Assembly (NCBI RefSeq): GCF_023898315.1
Contig: NC_064614.1
Span: 495,892,109-495,956,108, forward strand
Origin: Schistocerca nitens
Taxonomy: Eukaryota > Arthropoda > Insecta > Orthoptera > Acrididae
Direction: 5' to 3'
Length of the DNA stretch: 64,000 nt
Part shown: positions 46,130 to 57,762 of the stretch, piece after piece
Position numbering within the stretch: position 1 is the first letter of the stretch
Layout: every line of letters begins with the position of its first letter
The notes under the pieces: generated by a model
The model's database searches: none
Seen by the model: only the letters and a program-made list of their open reading frames with translations
What the model was told of the DNA's origin: nothing
Made by a program: the position numbers and the translations under genes

Positions 46130-48430
46130 CATCGTAGTAATGGCACAAAAGCACACTGTTGAAAGTACTTTCACTGACTATAGCAATGTCATCAGGGAAT
46201 CTCATCACTGATATCCTTTCACCTTGACTTTTAATTCCACTCTTGAACCTTCCTTTACTATCCTCATTGCTTCTTCGATGCACGGATTGCAAAGTAGAGG
46301 CGAAACACCACATACCTGTCTTACTCAATTTTTAATCCGTTCTTGGTCTTCCACTCATATTACTCCCTCTTCGCTCCCATACATATTGTATATACCCGCC
46401 TCTCACTGTAGCTTACCCATATTTTCCTCAGAATTTCGAACATCTTCCACCCTTTGACATTTTCGAACGCTTTTTCCAACTCGACAAATCCTATGAATGA
46501 GTCTTGAATTTTCTTTAGTCGCGCTTTCATTATCAATTGCAACGTCAGAACTATCTCTCTGCTGCCTTTACCTTTTCCAAACCTAAACTTATAGCCATCT
46601 GACACATCCTCAATTTTCTTTTCCATTCTTCTGCATATTATTGTCAGTAACTTGGATGCATTAACTGTTGAGCTGATTGTGCTTCTCGTACTTGTCAGCT
46701 CTTGCAGTATTCGGAACTGTGTGGACGATATTTTTCCTATGTCAGATGGTATATCGCCAGACTCACACTTTCTACACAACAACGTGAATAGTTGTTTTGT
46801 TGCCACTCCCCCTAATGATTTTAGAATTTCTGATAGAATGTTATCTATCTCTTCTGCCTCGTTTGATCTTGAGTCTTTCAGAGTTCTTCTTTAGATTATG
46901 ATTCTAATAATGGATCCCCTGTCTGTTTCCTATCGACTTCTGTTTCTTATTCTTCCACATCAGACAAGTCTTCTCCCGCATAGAGGCCTTCAGCGTATTC
47001 TTTCCACCTATCCGCTCTCTCCTCAGCATTTAACCGTGGAATTCCCAATGCATTTTAATGTTACCGCCACTGCTTTTAATTTCACGGAAGGTTGGTCAAA
47101 AAAATGGTCAAATGTGTGTGAAATCTTATGGGACTTAGCTGCTAAGGTCATCATTCCCTAAGCTTACACACTACTTAACCTAAATTATCCTAAGGACAAA
47201 CACACACACCCATGCCCGAGGGAGGACTCGAACCTCCGCCGGGACCAGCCGCATCACAGAAGGTTGTTTTGACTTTTCTATATGCTGATTCACTCCTTCC
47301 GACAACCATTTCTTTTTCGTTTTCTTCACATTTTTCATGCAGCCAATTACTTCTCAGCTTCCCTACACCTCCCATTTATTTCACTCGTAAGCGATTTGTA
47401 TTTCTGTATTTCTTAACTTCGTTCACATTTTTGTATGTCCTTCTTTCGTTGATCAACTGAAGTATTTCTTCTGTTACCCACGGTTTCTTCTCGTTATCTT
47501 CCTTGTACCTATGTTTTTCTTTTCCACCTCCTCTGATTGCTCTTTTTAAAGACGTCCATTATTCTTCAGCTGAACTGTCTACTGAGCTATTCCTCATCGC
47601 AGTAAATAGCTTTAGATAACTTAAATCGTATCTCTTCATTCCTTAGTACATTCGTATCCCACTTCTTTGCACACTGATTACGTCTGACTATTCTCTTAAA
47701 TTACTCTTCATCACTTCTAAATTTTGATCTGAGTCCGTATCTGCTCCTGGGTACGCCTTTCAATCCAGTATCTGATTTCGGAATCTCTGCCTGACCGTGA
47801 TATAATCTAACTGAAATCTTCCAGTATCTCTGCGTCTTTTGCAAGGATATCACCTCCTCTTGTGTTTTTTGAACGATGTATTTGCTATTCCTATCTGAAA
47901 TGTGTTGCAGAAGTCAATTAGTCTTCCTCCTCTCTCATTCCTAGTACCAAGCCAGTATTTTTCCGTAATCGTTTCTTCTACTCCTTCATCTACAACCACG
48001 TTCCAGTCCCCCGTGACTATTAGATATCCATCTCCCTTTATCCGTTCTATATCCTCATACACTTTTTCTATCTCATCATCTTCAGCTTGTGACGTCGGAA
48101 TATAAGCATGAACAATCGTTGTCGGCGTTGGTATGTTGTCGATTCTATTGACAACGACCCTGTCACTAAACTGTTCACATTAACACATTTTCTGAAGTAT
48201 CTTCCTATTCACACGGAATCCTACCCCCATTAAACAACTTTTTGATGCTGCTAATATTACCCTGTACTCATCTGACCAGAAATACTTCTCTTCTTGCCAT
48301 TTCACTTCACTAACCCCCACTATATTTAGACTGAGCCTTTGCATTTCAATTTTTAGATTTTCTGGCTTCACTGCCACGTTCAAATTTCTGATATTCCACC
48401 TCCGATTCGTAGAACGTTATCCTTTCATTG
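46130..48430 (-). pseudogene. LINE family B (APE-type), endonuclease through RT, minus strand
   Basis: From high to low coordinates: a tail of the endonuclease start (NIVGVSEVKWQEEKYFWSDEY, about 48330-48260); LIVTGDWNVVVDEG (about 48030), the GDFN-type metal-binding motif with Trp for Phe; a linker; RT blocks with TIICRRMEKKIEDVSDGYKF, KGSREIVLTLQLI and FIGFVELEKAFENV. There both acidic positions of the DLEKAFDN motif are Glu. The RT active site reads FPDDIAIV at about 46205. Frames shift repeatedly and a variant SINE sits at 47095. Continuity with the plus-strand piece at 45440 is broken, so they are separate copies or a rearrangement. Confidence 0.8.
47095..47253 (-). mobile_element. SINE family 1 variant subfamily
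   Basis: Related but distinct body (ATGTGTGTGAAATCTTATGG, CTAAGCTTACACACTACTTA) and B box GGTTCGAGTCCTCC (minus). Target-site duplication TCACGGAAGGTTG at 47082-47094 and TCACAGAAGGTTG at 47254-47266. The head is truncated. Confidence 0.88.
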
Positions 48431-48539
48431 GTTATTCAATCTTTTTCTCATTGTCAACTCCCTTTTGGCAGTCCCCTCCCGGAGCTTCGAGTGGGGGACT
48501 ATTCCGGAATCTTTTGCCAATGGAGAGATCGTCATGATA

Positions 48540-49022
48540 CTTTTTTAGTTACAGACTACATTTACCCGATACTAGACGCAAAACGTTTAGTAAACATGGT
48601 CTCTAAAATGCATAACTGGAGAACTATGACCACTTCATCTTCGATACCGTGAAACAAAACTCTTCTACAGCAAGTTCTTGTTTTTCCACATTTTGGGAGG
48701 AGATAGTATGCATCAAAACAAGAAAAAATTGTCTAGTAAATATGGGTTCTAAAATGCACAACTTAAGAGCTATGCGCACTTGTTCAGTAGAAGAGATGTG
48801 TTTCACAGCAGTCAAGATGAACAAGTGTTCATAACTGTCACGGTATGCTCCTCAGAGCCCGTGTTTAATGGACATTTTTTCCTTGTTTTAGCGCCTCTCA
48901 AAATATGGAAAGTAAAACCTTACAGTAGAAGAGATTTGTTACGCAATATCGAAGATGAAGAAGTGTCCATATCTCTTCAATTATCCATTTTAGAGCTCAT
49001 CCTGACTAGCTTTTTTTGGTTA
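48540..49022. repeat. Inverted array of a ~145-bp repeat unit
   Basis: Unit text such as GTAGAAGAG..TGTTTCAC..CGAAGATGAA..TTTTAGAGCCC appears in plus orientation at 48790 and 48926. It appears in minus orientation ending near 48683 and, more weakly, near 48834. The arms meet around 48778-48828, where CACTTGTTCA and TGAACAAGTG are exact inverted decamers. Confidence 0.7.
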
Positions 49023-49066
49023 TAATAATTTCAACACCAAGAATGTAGAGTAATGAAATTTCAGGG

Positions 49067-49269
49067 TTCAAATGGTTCAAATGCCTCTGAGCACTATGGG
49101 ACTGAACTTCTGAGTTCATCAGTCCCCTAGAACTTAGAACTACTTAAACCTAACTAACCTAAGGACATCACATACATCCATGCCCGAGGCAGGATTCTAA
49201 CCTGTGACCGTAGCGGTCGCACGGTTCCAGACTGTAGCGCATAGAACCGCTCGGCCACTCCGACCGGCC
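49067..49269 (-). mobile_element. SINE family 1, full length
   Basis: Target-site duplication AATTTCAGGG at 49057-49066 and 49270-49279. The tail shows a small duplication of TTCAAATG. Confidence 0.94.
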
Positions 49270-49439
49270 AATTTCAGGGATGGAGTTGATTAGGTAATAT
49301 ATTTAAGTGACAAACATTGCAAGATCACAGGTTAATGTAAGTGCAAGGTGAGCCATTTCAAATGAGAAATGGTGGTACATTAATTACGCTGTAGCTGTCA
49401 GAATGTTGTATGTAAGCATGCAAACGTGTATATATTGTG

Positions 49440-50632
49440 TTGCACAGGTGCTGGATGTCAATTTGTGGGATAGAGATCTATGCCTGTTGCACTTAGTCGG
49501 TCAATAGAGGGACGGTTAATGCTGATTGTGGATGACGCTGGATTTTTCGTCCGATGATGTCTCGTGTGTACTGGAGACAGATCTGGTGATAGAGCAGGGC
49601 AAGGAAACATCTCGACATCCTGTAGAGCCTGTTGGGTTATAACAGCGGTATATGGGCTTGTTATCTTGTTGGAAAATAACCATCGGAACGCCGTTCATGA
49701 ATGACAGCACAAGAAATCGAGTCACAGATTCACTCGCAAATTTGCAGTCAGGGCGCGTGAGATAACCACGAGAGTTCTCCTGCTGCCGTAGAAAGTAGCA
49801 TCCCGAAACATAACTCCAGCTTTAGGTTCAGAGAGGTTAGCACGCAGACAGGTTGGTTGCAGGTCCTCAACTGGTCTCCTTCTAACTAACTAACGCCTGT
49901 CACTGGTACTGAGGCAGAACCGGCTTTCTTCAGAAAACGTAACAGTCCTGGACTAAGCCCTCCAATGAGCTCTCGCTTGACACCACTGAAGTCGCAAACG
50001 GAGGTGGTTTGGGGATAGCGAAGTGTACGCTGCAGGGCGTGTGGTTCGGACCTGTCCTTGAAGTAACCGATTTGTAACAGTTCGTTGTGTCACTGTGGTT
50101 GCCAACTGCTGCTAGAATTGCTGCTGCTGACATAGCACGATGCGCCACAGCCATACGCCGAACACGATGGTCTTCCCTTTCGGTAGTGCCACGTGGCCGT
50201 CCAGGACCCAGTCTTCTTGCGGCCGTACTTTCCCGTGAACACATCCGCCAGCAATCACGTATAGCTACTGCATTCCTACCAAGTCTTTCTGCAATATCGT
50301 GGAATGAACATGCAGCTTCCCGTAGTCCTGTTACACTATCTCGTTAAAACTCAGTGAGCTGCTGATAATGGCGTCTTTGTCACCTTGTAGGCATTCTTGA
50401 CTAATGTAACCTAGCTAAGTCCAGTCTCAAAGGTAACTAAACTCACGACTGTTACAACGCGTATTTAAACCAAACCCGGTATTCATCCTCATTGTGGCGC
50501 TACTAGGACCGCTCTTATGCCACTGGAGCGAAATTGGAATAGACGCCATTTCTTAGATGCAGAAATACGCCTACCAACTTTCGTTTATACAATTCTTTCT
50601 TGATGACGTTTTTTTTTTCCTTGTATGGAAGT
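49440..50632 (-). pseudogene. Tc1-like transposase family E, degraded
   Basis: On the minus strand a start-like MPTR at 50394 is followed at once by TGA. Then come ERLGRNAVAIRDCWRM (helix-turn-helix), GPGRPRGTTEREDHRVRRMA (GRPR linker), a second DNA-binding part, TFSEESRF at the first catalytic site (Asp replaced by Glu), and FMNGVPMVIFQQDNKP with the second Asp. The C-terminal third with the final Glu is scrambled. The high-coordinate end near 50632 runs into a poly-T/poly-A resembling the element terminus; the low-coordinate end is uncertain. Confidence 0.75.
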
Positions 50633-51898
50633 GAATCACGGACTGTGAAAAAAAAAAAAGAAATAAAATGGAAGCGTTTGGGATGTGGACGTTGCAAATA
50701 AAGTGGACGGTTAAGATAAGAAATGAGAAGGTTCTCATCAGAAACGACGAAGTAAGGAATACATGGAAAGCATCGACTGGCTGCAGGGACAGGATGACAG
50801 GACATATGTTAAGGCATCGGGAATAACTCTCGTTGGACTAGTGGGGGCTATAGAGGATGAACACTGTAGGGAATTTTCAGATAATAATATCTGCAACAAA
50901 TAATTGCCCACATTGGGTGTCAATGCTGCTCTGAAAAGAAGAGGTCGGTGCAGGAGAGGAAAGCTTGGGACGCTTCATCGAACTAACAGGAACACTAATG
51001 ACCCTAAACGACAAACTTGTAACACCATGACCACTGACAACACGGCTGGGTTAAGTGTACATCTAGAGAACAATTTCAACGGGAACAGTTCAATAGAAAC
51101 TGTGTAAACAAAACATTTGATGGTATGGTTACTAATACCAAACCAAGTGAATGCAAAGAGTGGCGTCTCTGGCACCACATAAACAAAACTTCGATTATCA
51201 GCTAAAGCACATATGTAATGTTATCTGAAAACTGTGCGATTATAATGAGCTCTGCAGCAGGCAGTTTCTGGATATGAGGATACAAAGGAAGTTGTTCCAC
51301 CTGTGAAGGGTCGTCGGGATTCGTAATGGAGATTACATCTCCATGTTTTGCAGCTCTGCTCATACTGAAAGAGTGACAACTCGTAGAAACCATGCAGCCA
51401 TTTTGAGTGATCATATTCATTAAACAACGAAGAGTTTGCTACTAGCAAATGGCTGTTTGAAGATGGTAATGGCTCCACTACCAGTCAACACTGGTTTAAT
51501 AAGCATGAGAGTGAAGCTACAAGTCTTTCTATACCACCTGCGTCCGTTCCTATCCTCAAACATATCTGAAAAACCTCAAGTTATTTCTGTGTGAAGAACA
51601 CTGCACAGTTCCATTGACTGCCATCCATAATTTATATGCATTGGACTCAAGCTGGGCACTAATCATATGATGTGTGAGTTGATATTACTTTGACAAAGCC
51701 TTGTAGCTGGAGATCGATGTAAGATCATCTCGGATTCCTAAAGTACTTTCCTGGCACCGAATTATCCTTATCTTAACCAAACAGAACGCCTGTAGACGGA
51801 TCATTAGACTGACGTAGGCAGGTAGCTGCAGGCTGCATGACACCCCCTCATTGAGTCGCTACCGTGTGTGCAGCAAGCTGAGAGCTTCCTGAATACTG
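50633..51898. other. No gene recognised
   Basis: Short frames on both strands at 50904-51107 and 51202-51478 show no recognised domain. Confidence 0.5.
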
Positions 51899-51911
51899 AC
51901 TCTAGCAAGTG

Positions 51912-52166
51912 GAAATGGAAATGGAAATTAACGTTTGGCGTCATTGGCTGGGAGGCCCCTTTCGGGGCAGGTCCGGCCGCCTTGCTGCAGGTCTTATTAC
52001 ATTCGACCCCACATTGGGCGACCCGCGCGCCGGTTGGGGATGAAATGATGATGAAGACAGCACAACACCCAGTCCCTGAGCGGAGAAAATCTCCGATCCG
52101 GGAAACGAAACCGGGCCCGTAGGACGGCAATCCGTCACGCTGACCACTCAGTTATCGGACACGGAC
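51912..52166 (-). mobile_element. SINE family 2, full length
   Basis: Second copy of the family at 17082, reverse orientation, with tRNA-like head near 52085-52150 and body motif CCTGAGCGGAGAAAATCTCC. Target-site duplication ACTCTAGCAAGTG at 51899-51911 and 52167-52179, exact over 13 bp. Confidence 0.95.
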
Positions 52167-52194
52167 ACTCTAGCAAGTGACCACAGTTTTGCGT

Positions 52195-52451
52195 GCGAAC
52201 GCTATATGGTCTGAATGCTACTGAAGGTTGTCAGTTGTCGTCATATCTGTGAATTAGAGATGGGCACTGCAGAACATGTAGTGTTCGAATGTCCAGCTCA
52301 CATAAGAGATGCCTCCAAGGAGAGAAAAATAATCACCACTCAAAATATGAAAGAAATTTTGAATGTTACGGAACATTTAAGCAAGTTGACAGTGAAAGAT
52401 GATAAAACATCAACCCTTGCTCAGCTTGAATACATCAGATATTATTCTTAA
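52195..52451 (+). pseudogene. Possible LINE C-terminal zinc-knuckle remnant
   Basis: The frame from 52215 reads CRHICELEMGTAEHVVFECP, fitting the C-x-x-C...H-x-x-x-x-C knuckle that ends many APE-type LINE ORF2 proteins, followed by an unremarkable tail. It is too short to assign. Confidence 0.35.
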
Positions 52452-52554
52452 GTATTGAGGAGAAAACAAGACACAAAAACAGAATATGAAAGTCTTCATC
52501 ATTTGGACTTGCTGATCTTGTATTTCCCATGTTTGCAGTCGAACTTATTGGATA

Positions 52555-52690
52555 TAAAATCCGCCTGTTACGCAAAACTGTACTTTCATGTGACCCAAAC
52601 ATTTTTCAGCATCTGTATGCCATCATCAGTGGGTTTTCCATATTGAAACCTGTGAAATGTAAACATATTTTCAGCGATAACTAATCTACA
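52555..52690 (+). repeat. Dispersed repeat, one arm of an inverted pair
   Basis: ATCCGCCTGTTACGCA, TTTCATGTGACCCAAACA and GTGAAATGTAAACATATTTT recur in reverse orientation at 53505-53650. Family unknown. Confidence 0.65.
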
Positions 52691-53504
52691 AAAGTTAGGT
52701 ATAAAAACATTTTTGTTTGTTTTTTATTATCTTAATTTTATATTGTACGCTTATATAGGATCATTTTCATATTGTCACGAACTGGTAACTTGTCATCTGC
52801 AACCAATCGATGTTAATGTGAATTTGGTTTGCGAGTTAACACATCACTTTATGTTTAAACGTAATGTTGTTGCATCAGGATATTTAGCGAATATATTTGG
52901 TGGTGCTTACGCTTTACTTTAGCGTATCCTTTTTCTTCGCGCCCCCATGAGTTATTGAGAGAGGCACACAGAAATACTACACTTAATTTCTACACTTTTG
53001 TTTGTAACGAACACTTTTCACTTCACCGAAACATAGTGTAAACTTAGTTATTGCGTGTCCTATTCCAAGTCGACGTTTCACGTTTGCTGACCACATAATA
53101 GCCCACAATCATTACCCGCCTACAATAGAATTAGATTTAGCAATACTAAAATCCAGCCATAGCCTGTAACATAAACTACCCATAAAGGAAGACCTCCGCA
53201 TACAGGAGGCAATAGCTGAAGGAAAACGGTTACAAATGAATACTCCACCCTGTATTATTTAAACATTAGGAATTTCACAGATAAGAAAACATAAGTAGAT
53301 AAAAACCATACACAGACACGCGTTCACTCACACACACACACACACACACATACACACACACACAGAAACATAAATTTACATTAACATCGTCTGGTTGCAC
53401 ATGGCAGGCTAGCAGGGCATGGCAGGGCATGGTCTTACATAAGAGTATAGTGTAAAATTAAAATAATGGAAAAAAACAAACAAAAACTGTTTTGGGCCTA
53501 ATTT
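52691..53504. other. No gene recognised; (AC)n microsatellite
   Basis: AC repeat at 53329-53364, interrupted once by a T. Otherwise nothing recognised. Confidence 0.6.
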
Positions 53505-53650
53505 TCGTAGTTACCGCTTAAAATATGTTCACATTTCACAGATTTCAATAAAGAAAATCCATAGCTGATGGCACAGAGGAGTGTGTGGGTCACATGAAAA
53601 AACAGTCTTCTGCATAACAGGCGGACCATACATCCATTAATGAAAAAATT
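53505..53650 (-). repeat. Dispersed repeat, second arm of an inverted pair
   Basis: Reverse complement matches 52555-52690 over about 120 bp at roughly 80 percent by eye. The plus-strand text CACATTTCACAGATTTCAAT is the clearest shared block. Confidence 0.65.
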
Positions 53651-54294
53651 CTTATAGGCCAGCTGGAGAATACAGATGATATAAAAATCACACAAAGCCA
53701 AAGATTTAAGAGACCGACTTGAGGGAGTGGATCGGGCAGTGGGTTGGCTGGTAATCAGGCCGATTGGAAGCATCACCGAGAAGAGCCTACCTATCTGGTG
53801 GATGATTGGTGGTCTGGGATAAGGGTCAAAACAACTAGGGAGGCGTGACGGGGGAAAAGACGTAGCAATGAGATGAGAAGAACGAACACACCCTTTCCAA
53901 ATGTAAGATAGAATAAAAGTTGTCTAGTTACGGAACGGACATTGGTCATATCTGCAGCATCTCTTTAGTTTTAATTTGTAAGCTACGGCGCTCCCATGAA
54001 TTGCATTTTTTAGCTGTTATGTCTCAAAGCACGGTAGGCATTAAAGAGCTCTTTCCTGCTAGGGAATTGTTAGGGTAGCGACGACAGGACAGTTGATGGT
54101 GGTTTAGTTAGAGGCAGACCGCACAGCCGCCCTTGACAGCGATGGGCTCTCGCCCGCCTCTGGGCCGTGCCAGTGGCGGAGTGCTCCACAGATGAAGGAT
54201 ACCAGGTAATAATGGAGAAATGTCCCACTGTAAGAATAATAGCGGTACTTGACGAAGGACGTATTTTGTAAACCTAAATATGAAAATAATCTGC
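53651..54294. other. No gene recognised
   Basis: No domain or repeat structure was seen. Confidence 0.5.
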
Positions 54295-54995
54295 CACCGT
54301 GTCACATGTCGTTTATCTTCATATACATTTACACTCTGAAAACTACTGTGAAGTACATGGAAGAGGGTACTTAACATTGTGCCACTTATTGGGGCTTCTT
54401 CCCCTATAATTCGCGTATAGAACGAGAGAAAATTGATAGCTTGTATACCTCTGTGCGTGTATTTAGTCTAGTCTCATCTTCGCAGACTCTATGGGAGCGA
54501 TATGTACGGGGTTATAGTGCATTCCTAGGTTCTTCACGCAAATCTGTTTCATGATGGGTTGCAGATAGACCTTCGCAGGACAGATGGCGTGTATCTTCAA
54601 GCCCATGCCTGTTTGGATTTTTCAACATTTCCGTGACGCTCTCCTCTGCATCAAACAAACCTGTGACCTCATGTGATGATCTTTTGTGAAGCATATCCAA
54701 TTTGTTCTTTTTTGTATGGGCCCCGCACACTTGAACAATCTTCTAGGGTGGGTCGCACGAGTATTTTGTAAGAAATATTCTATGTGGACAGATTGCATTT
54801 TCTCATTATACTACCAGTGAACAGATGTATGACATTGCTTTGCCTACGACTGAACCAGTTGTACATGTTTCCTTGCAAATCCGTACAAAATGTTACACTC
54901 AGCTATTTGTATAAGTAGGCTGATTCCAGTTGTGACTCACTGACACTGCAGTCATTGGTTGTTTTTTTTTTCGTTTTGCGAAGTGCACAGTTTTA

Positions 54996-56383
54996 TACAC
55001 TACTGGCCATCAAAATTGCTACACCAAGAAGAAATGCAGATGATAAACGGCTATTCATTGTGCAAACTAGACTGACATGTGATTATATTTTCGCGCAATT
55101 TGGGTGCATAGATCCTGAGAAACCAGTAACCAGAACAACCATCTCTGGCTGTAATAACGGCCTTGATACACCTGGGCATTGAGTCAAACAGAGATTGGAT
55201 GGCGTGTACAGGTACAGCTGCCCATGTAGCTTCAACACAATACCACAGTTCATCAAGAGTAGTGACTGGCGTATTGTGACGAGCCACTTGCTCGGCCACC
55301 ATTGACCAGACGTTTTCAGTTGGTGAGAGATCTGGAGAATGTGCTGGCCAGGGCAGCAGTCGAACATTTTCTGTATCCAGAAAGGCCCGCACAGGACCTG
55401 CAACATGCGGTCGTGCATTATTCTGCTGAAATGTAGCGTTTCGCAGGGATCGAATGAAGAGTAGAGCCACGGGTCGTAACACATCTGAAAAGTAACGTCC
55501 ACTGTTCAAAGTGCCGTCAATACGAACAAGAGGTGACCGAGACGTGTAACCAATGGCACCCCATACCATCACGCCGGGTGATACGCCAGTATGGCGGTGA
55601 GGAATACACACTTCACCGCGATGTGGCCAAACACGGATGCGACCATCATGGTGCTGTAAACAGAACCTGGATTCATCCGAAAAAATGACGTTTGCCATTC
55701 GTGCACCCAGGTTCGTCGTTGAGTACACCATCGCAGGCGCTCCTGTCTGTGATGCAGCGTCAAGGGTAACCGCAGCCATGGTCTCCGAGCTGATAGTCCA
55801 TGCTGCTGCAAACGTCGTAGAACTGTTCGTGCAGATGGTTGTTGTCTTGCAAACGTCCCCATCTGTTGACTCAGGGATCGAGACGTGGCTGCACGATCCG
55901 TTACAGCCATGCGGATAAGATGTCTGTCATCTCATCTGCTAGTGATACGAGGCCGTTGGGATCCAGCACGGCGTTCCGTATTACCCTCCTGAACCCACCG
56001 ATTCCATATTCTGCTAACAGTCATTGAATCTCGACGAACGCGAGCAGCAATGTCACAATACGATAAACCGCAATCGCAATGGGCTATAATCCGACCTTTA
56101 TCGAAGTCGGAAACGTGATGGTACGCATTTCTCCTCCTTACACGAGGCATCACAACAACGTTTCACCAGGCAACGCCGGTCAACTGCTGTTTGTGTATGA
56201 GAAATCGGTTGGAAACTTTCCTCATGTCAGCACGTTGTAGGTGTCGCCACCGGCAGGAACCTTGTGTGAATGCTCTGAAAAGCTAGTCATTTACATATCA
56301 CAGCATCTTCTTCTTGTCGGTTAAATTTCGCGTCTGTAGCACGTCACCTTGGTGGTGTAGCAATTTTAATGGCCAGTAGTGTA
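54996..56383 (-). mobile_element. Tc1-like element family D, full length, inserted in a LINE
   Basis: Terminal inverted repeats of about 30 bp (TACACTACTGGCCATCAAAA and TTTTAATGGCCAGTAGTGTA) with TA at both ends. Sister of 22080-23487 in the opposite direction; length about 1.39 kb. Confidence 0.95.
55083..56150 (-). pseudogene. Family D Tc1-like transposase, second dead copy
   Basis: Starts MPRVRRRNAYHHVSDFDKG at 56150 and stays open to a TGA near 55934 (a CGA-to-TGA change after RITSR). It reads on in the same frame, and shifts near 55685 through loss of one T in a T-run just before the first Asp (SDESRFCL). The next frame, open from 55779 to 55051, covers most of the catalytic core: GVMVWGAIGYTSRSPLV, then FQQNNARPHVA, where the second catalytic Asp is Asn, and SPTENVW with the final Glu. 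Lesions differ from those of the sister copy, so the two died separately. Confidence 0.93.
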
Positions 56384-56659
56384 TGTTTGTACCTTTTAAA
56401 GTAACTTGCCACTGTTTGGTACACATTTTAATCATATCAAGGTCTGATGCATGTTTGTGCAGCTTTTTCAAACAGTACTCCGTTTTAGATAATTGAAATG
56501 TCTGACAAAAATGTCTGAGGTTACCATTAATATTATCAAGTTATGTAAATTGACAGAAATAAGAGAAAAAAATTATTGTGAGTAATCTTTACTGGAGCCT
56601 AGAAATGTTACAAAGAAGGAGAATCCAACTGGAGGATACTGGAAGAAGTCGCAGATCAC

Positions 56660-56840
56660 TTTCCCGTGGCCGTGGCATTGCTGGCTGGAGCGGCTGCGGG
56701 GGCGGCGCCGGGGGCGGCTGCGGGGGCGGCTGCGGGGGCGGCGCCGGGGGCGGCACCGGGGGCGGCGGCTGGACCGCCGGCAGGGGCGGCGGGGGGGCCG
56801 GCTTCCGGCTTCGCCGTCGTGGTGGTGCTGGTGCTGCCAA
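56660..56840. repeat. GC-rich island with a 12-bp minisatellite
   Basis: Six head-to-tail copies of a 12-bp unit (GGCTGCGGGGGC / GGCGCCGGGGGC variants) at 56692-56763, with GC-rich flanks. The density of CpG and GC is far above the surroundings. Low-complexity frames run through it in several phases: Ala/Gly-rich forward, Pro-rich reverse. On the minus strand TTTTTGTTGGCAG at about 56843 resembles a splice acceptor just upstream. It could be a coding exon, a CpG island or simply a minisatellite. Confidence 0.7.
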
Positions 56841-56923
56841 CAAAAATACGTATATGTCGTCACGGGGCACTAAACGCGCTAGTTACCACTGCTTCACTCA
56901 CGGAAGTATTATTTGCTTTAGTC

Positions 56924-57113
56924 AAATGGCTCTGAGCACTATGGGACTCAACTGCTGAGGTCATTAGTCCCCTAGAACTTAGAACTAGTTACACCTAACT
57001 AACCTAAGGACATCACAAACATCCATGCCCGAGGCAGGATTCGAACCTGCGACCGTAGCGGTCTCGCGGTTCCAGACTGCAGCGCCTTTAACCGCACGGC
57101 CACTTCGGCCGGC
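56924..57113 (-). mobile_element. SINE family 1, full length
   Basis: Target-site duplication TTGCTTTAGTC at 56913-56923 and 57114-57124. Head with A and B boxes. Confidence 0.95.
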
Positions 57114-57291
57114 TTGCTTTAGTCCACCCAGTCATTCTATACGCTGACATATGATGAATTATCACCAACATCGATTCACCGCCTTACAAATCGTGATGTG
57201 GCCTTGCAGATGGCAGGTTATGTCACTGACAACCTCCATTGAGCGCCAGATGTCCATGACACATCAAGCGATGTGTGCCATTCACGTAGGT

Positions 57292-57478
57292 TGGCTGTGA
57301 GCACTATGCGACTTAACTTCTGAGATCATCAGTCGCCTAGAACTTAGAACTAATTAAACCTAACTAACCTAAGGACATCACACACATCCATGCCCGAGGC
57401 AGGATTCGAACCTGCGACCGTAGCGGTCGCTCGGCTCCAGACTGTAGCGCCTAGAACCGCACGGCCACCCCGGCCGGC
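57292..57478 (-). mobile_element. SINE family 1, full length
   Basis: Target-site duplication TTCACGTAGGT at 57281-57291 and 57479-57489. The two neighbouring SINEs are independent insertions about 180 bp apart. Confidence 0.95.
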
Positions 57479-57762
57479 TTCACGTAGGTCTACACCCAAT
57501 CCCTTACTATTCATGCACAGCCTCTGGCAAAGACGTAAAATGAGTCTTTTAGACGATCACATATGGGTCATCATCAGATGATAGATAATTTCAGTGTAAT
57601 CCACAACCAGCTTTAACAGTCCCTGCATTGACCGACCAAGTGCAGCAGGTACGGAACTCCATCCCACAACCTGACATCCGGCACCTGTACAGCACAACGC
57701 ATCCACGTTTGCGTGCTCGCATTCAACAGTCAGCTTACAACGGTTATTAATGTACCAGTATT

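Larger units (their letters stand above)
54295..56560 (-). pseudogene. LINE family C 3' part, split by a Tc1-like element
   Basis: On the minus strand 56560-56384 reads an RT C-terminal segment (DLDMIKMCTKQWQVTL), which is continued after the Tc1-like insertion by 54990-54300. That part holds ILVRPTLEDCSSVRGPYKK, the RPxLE-C thumb motif. Further decay and a 3' UTR follow. The organisation mirrors family A. Reading frames are broken many times. Confidence 0.65.

Noticed and set aside
56578-56958. Gly-rich 126-codon open frame
   Set aside because: The frame is produced by a GC-rich minisatellite; several phases on both strands are equally open.
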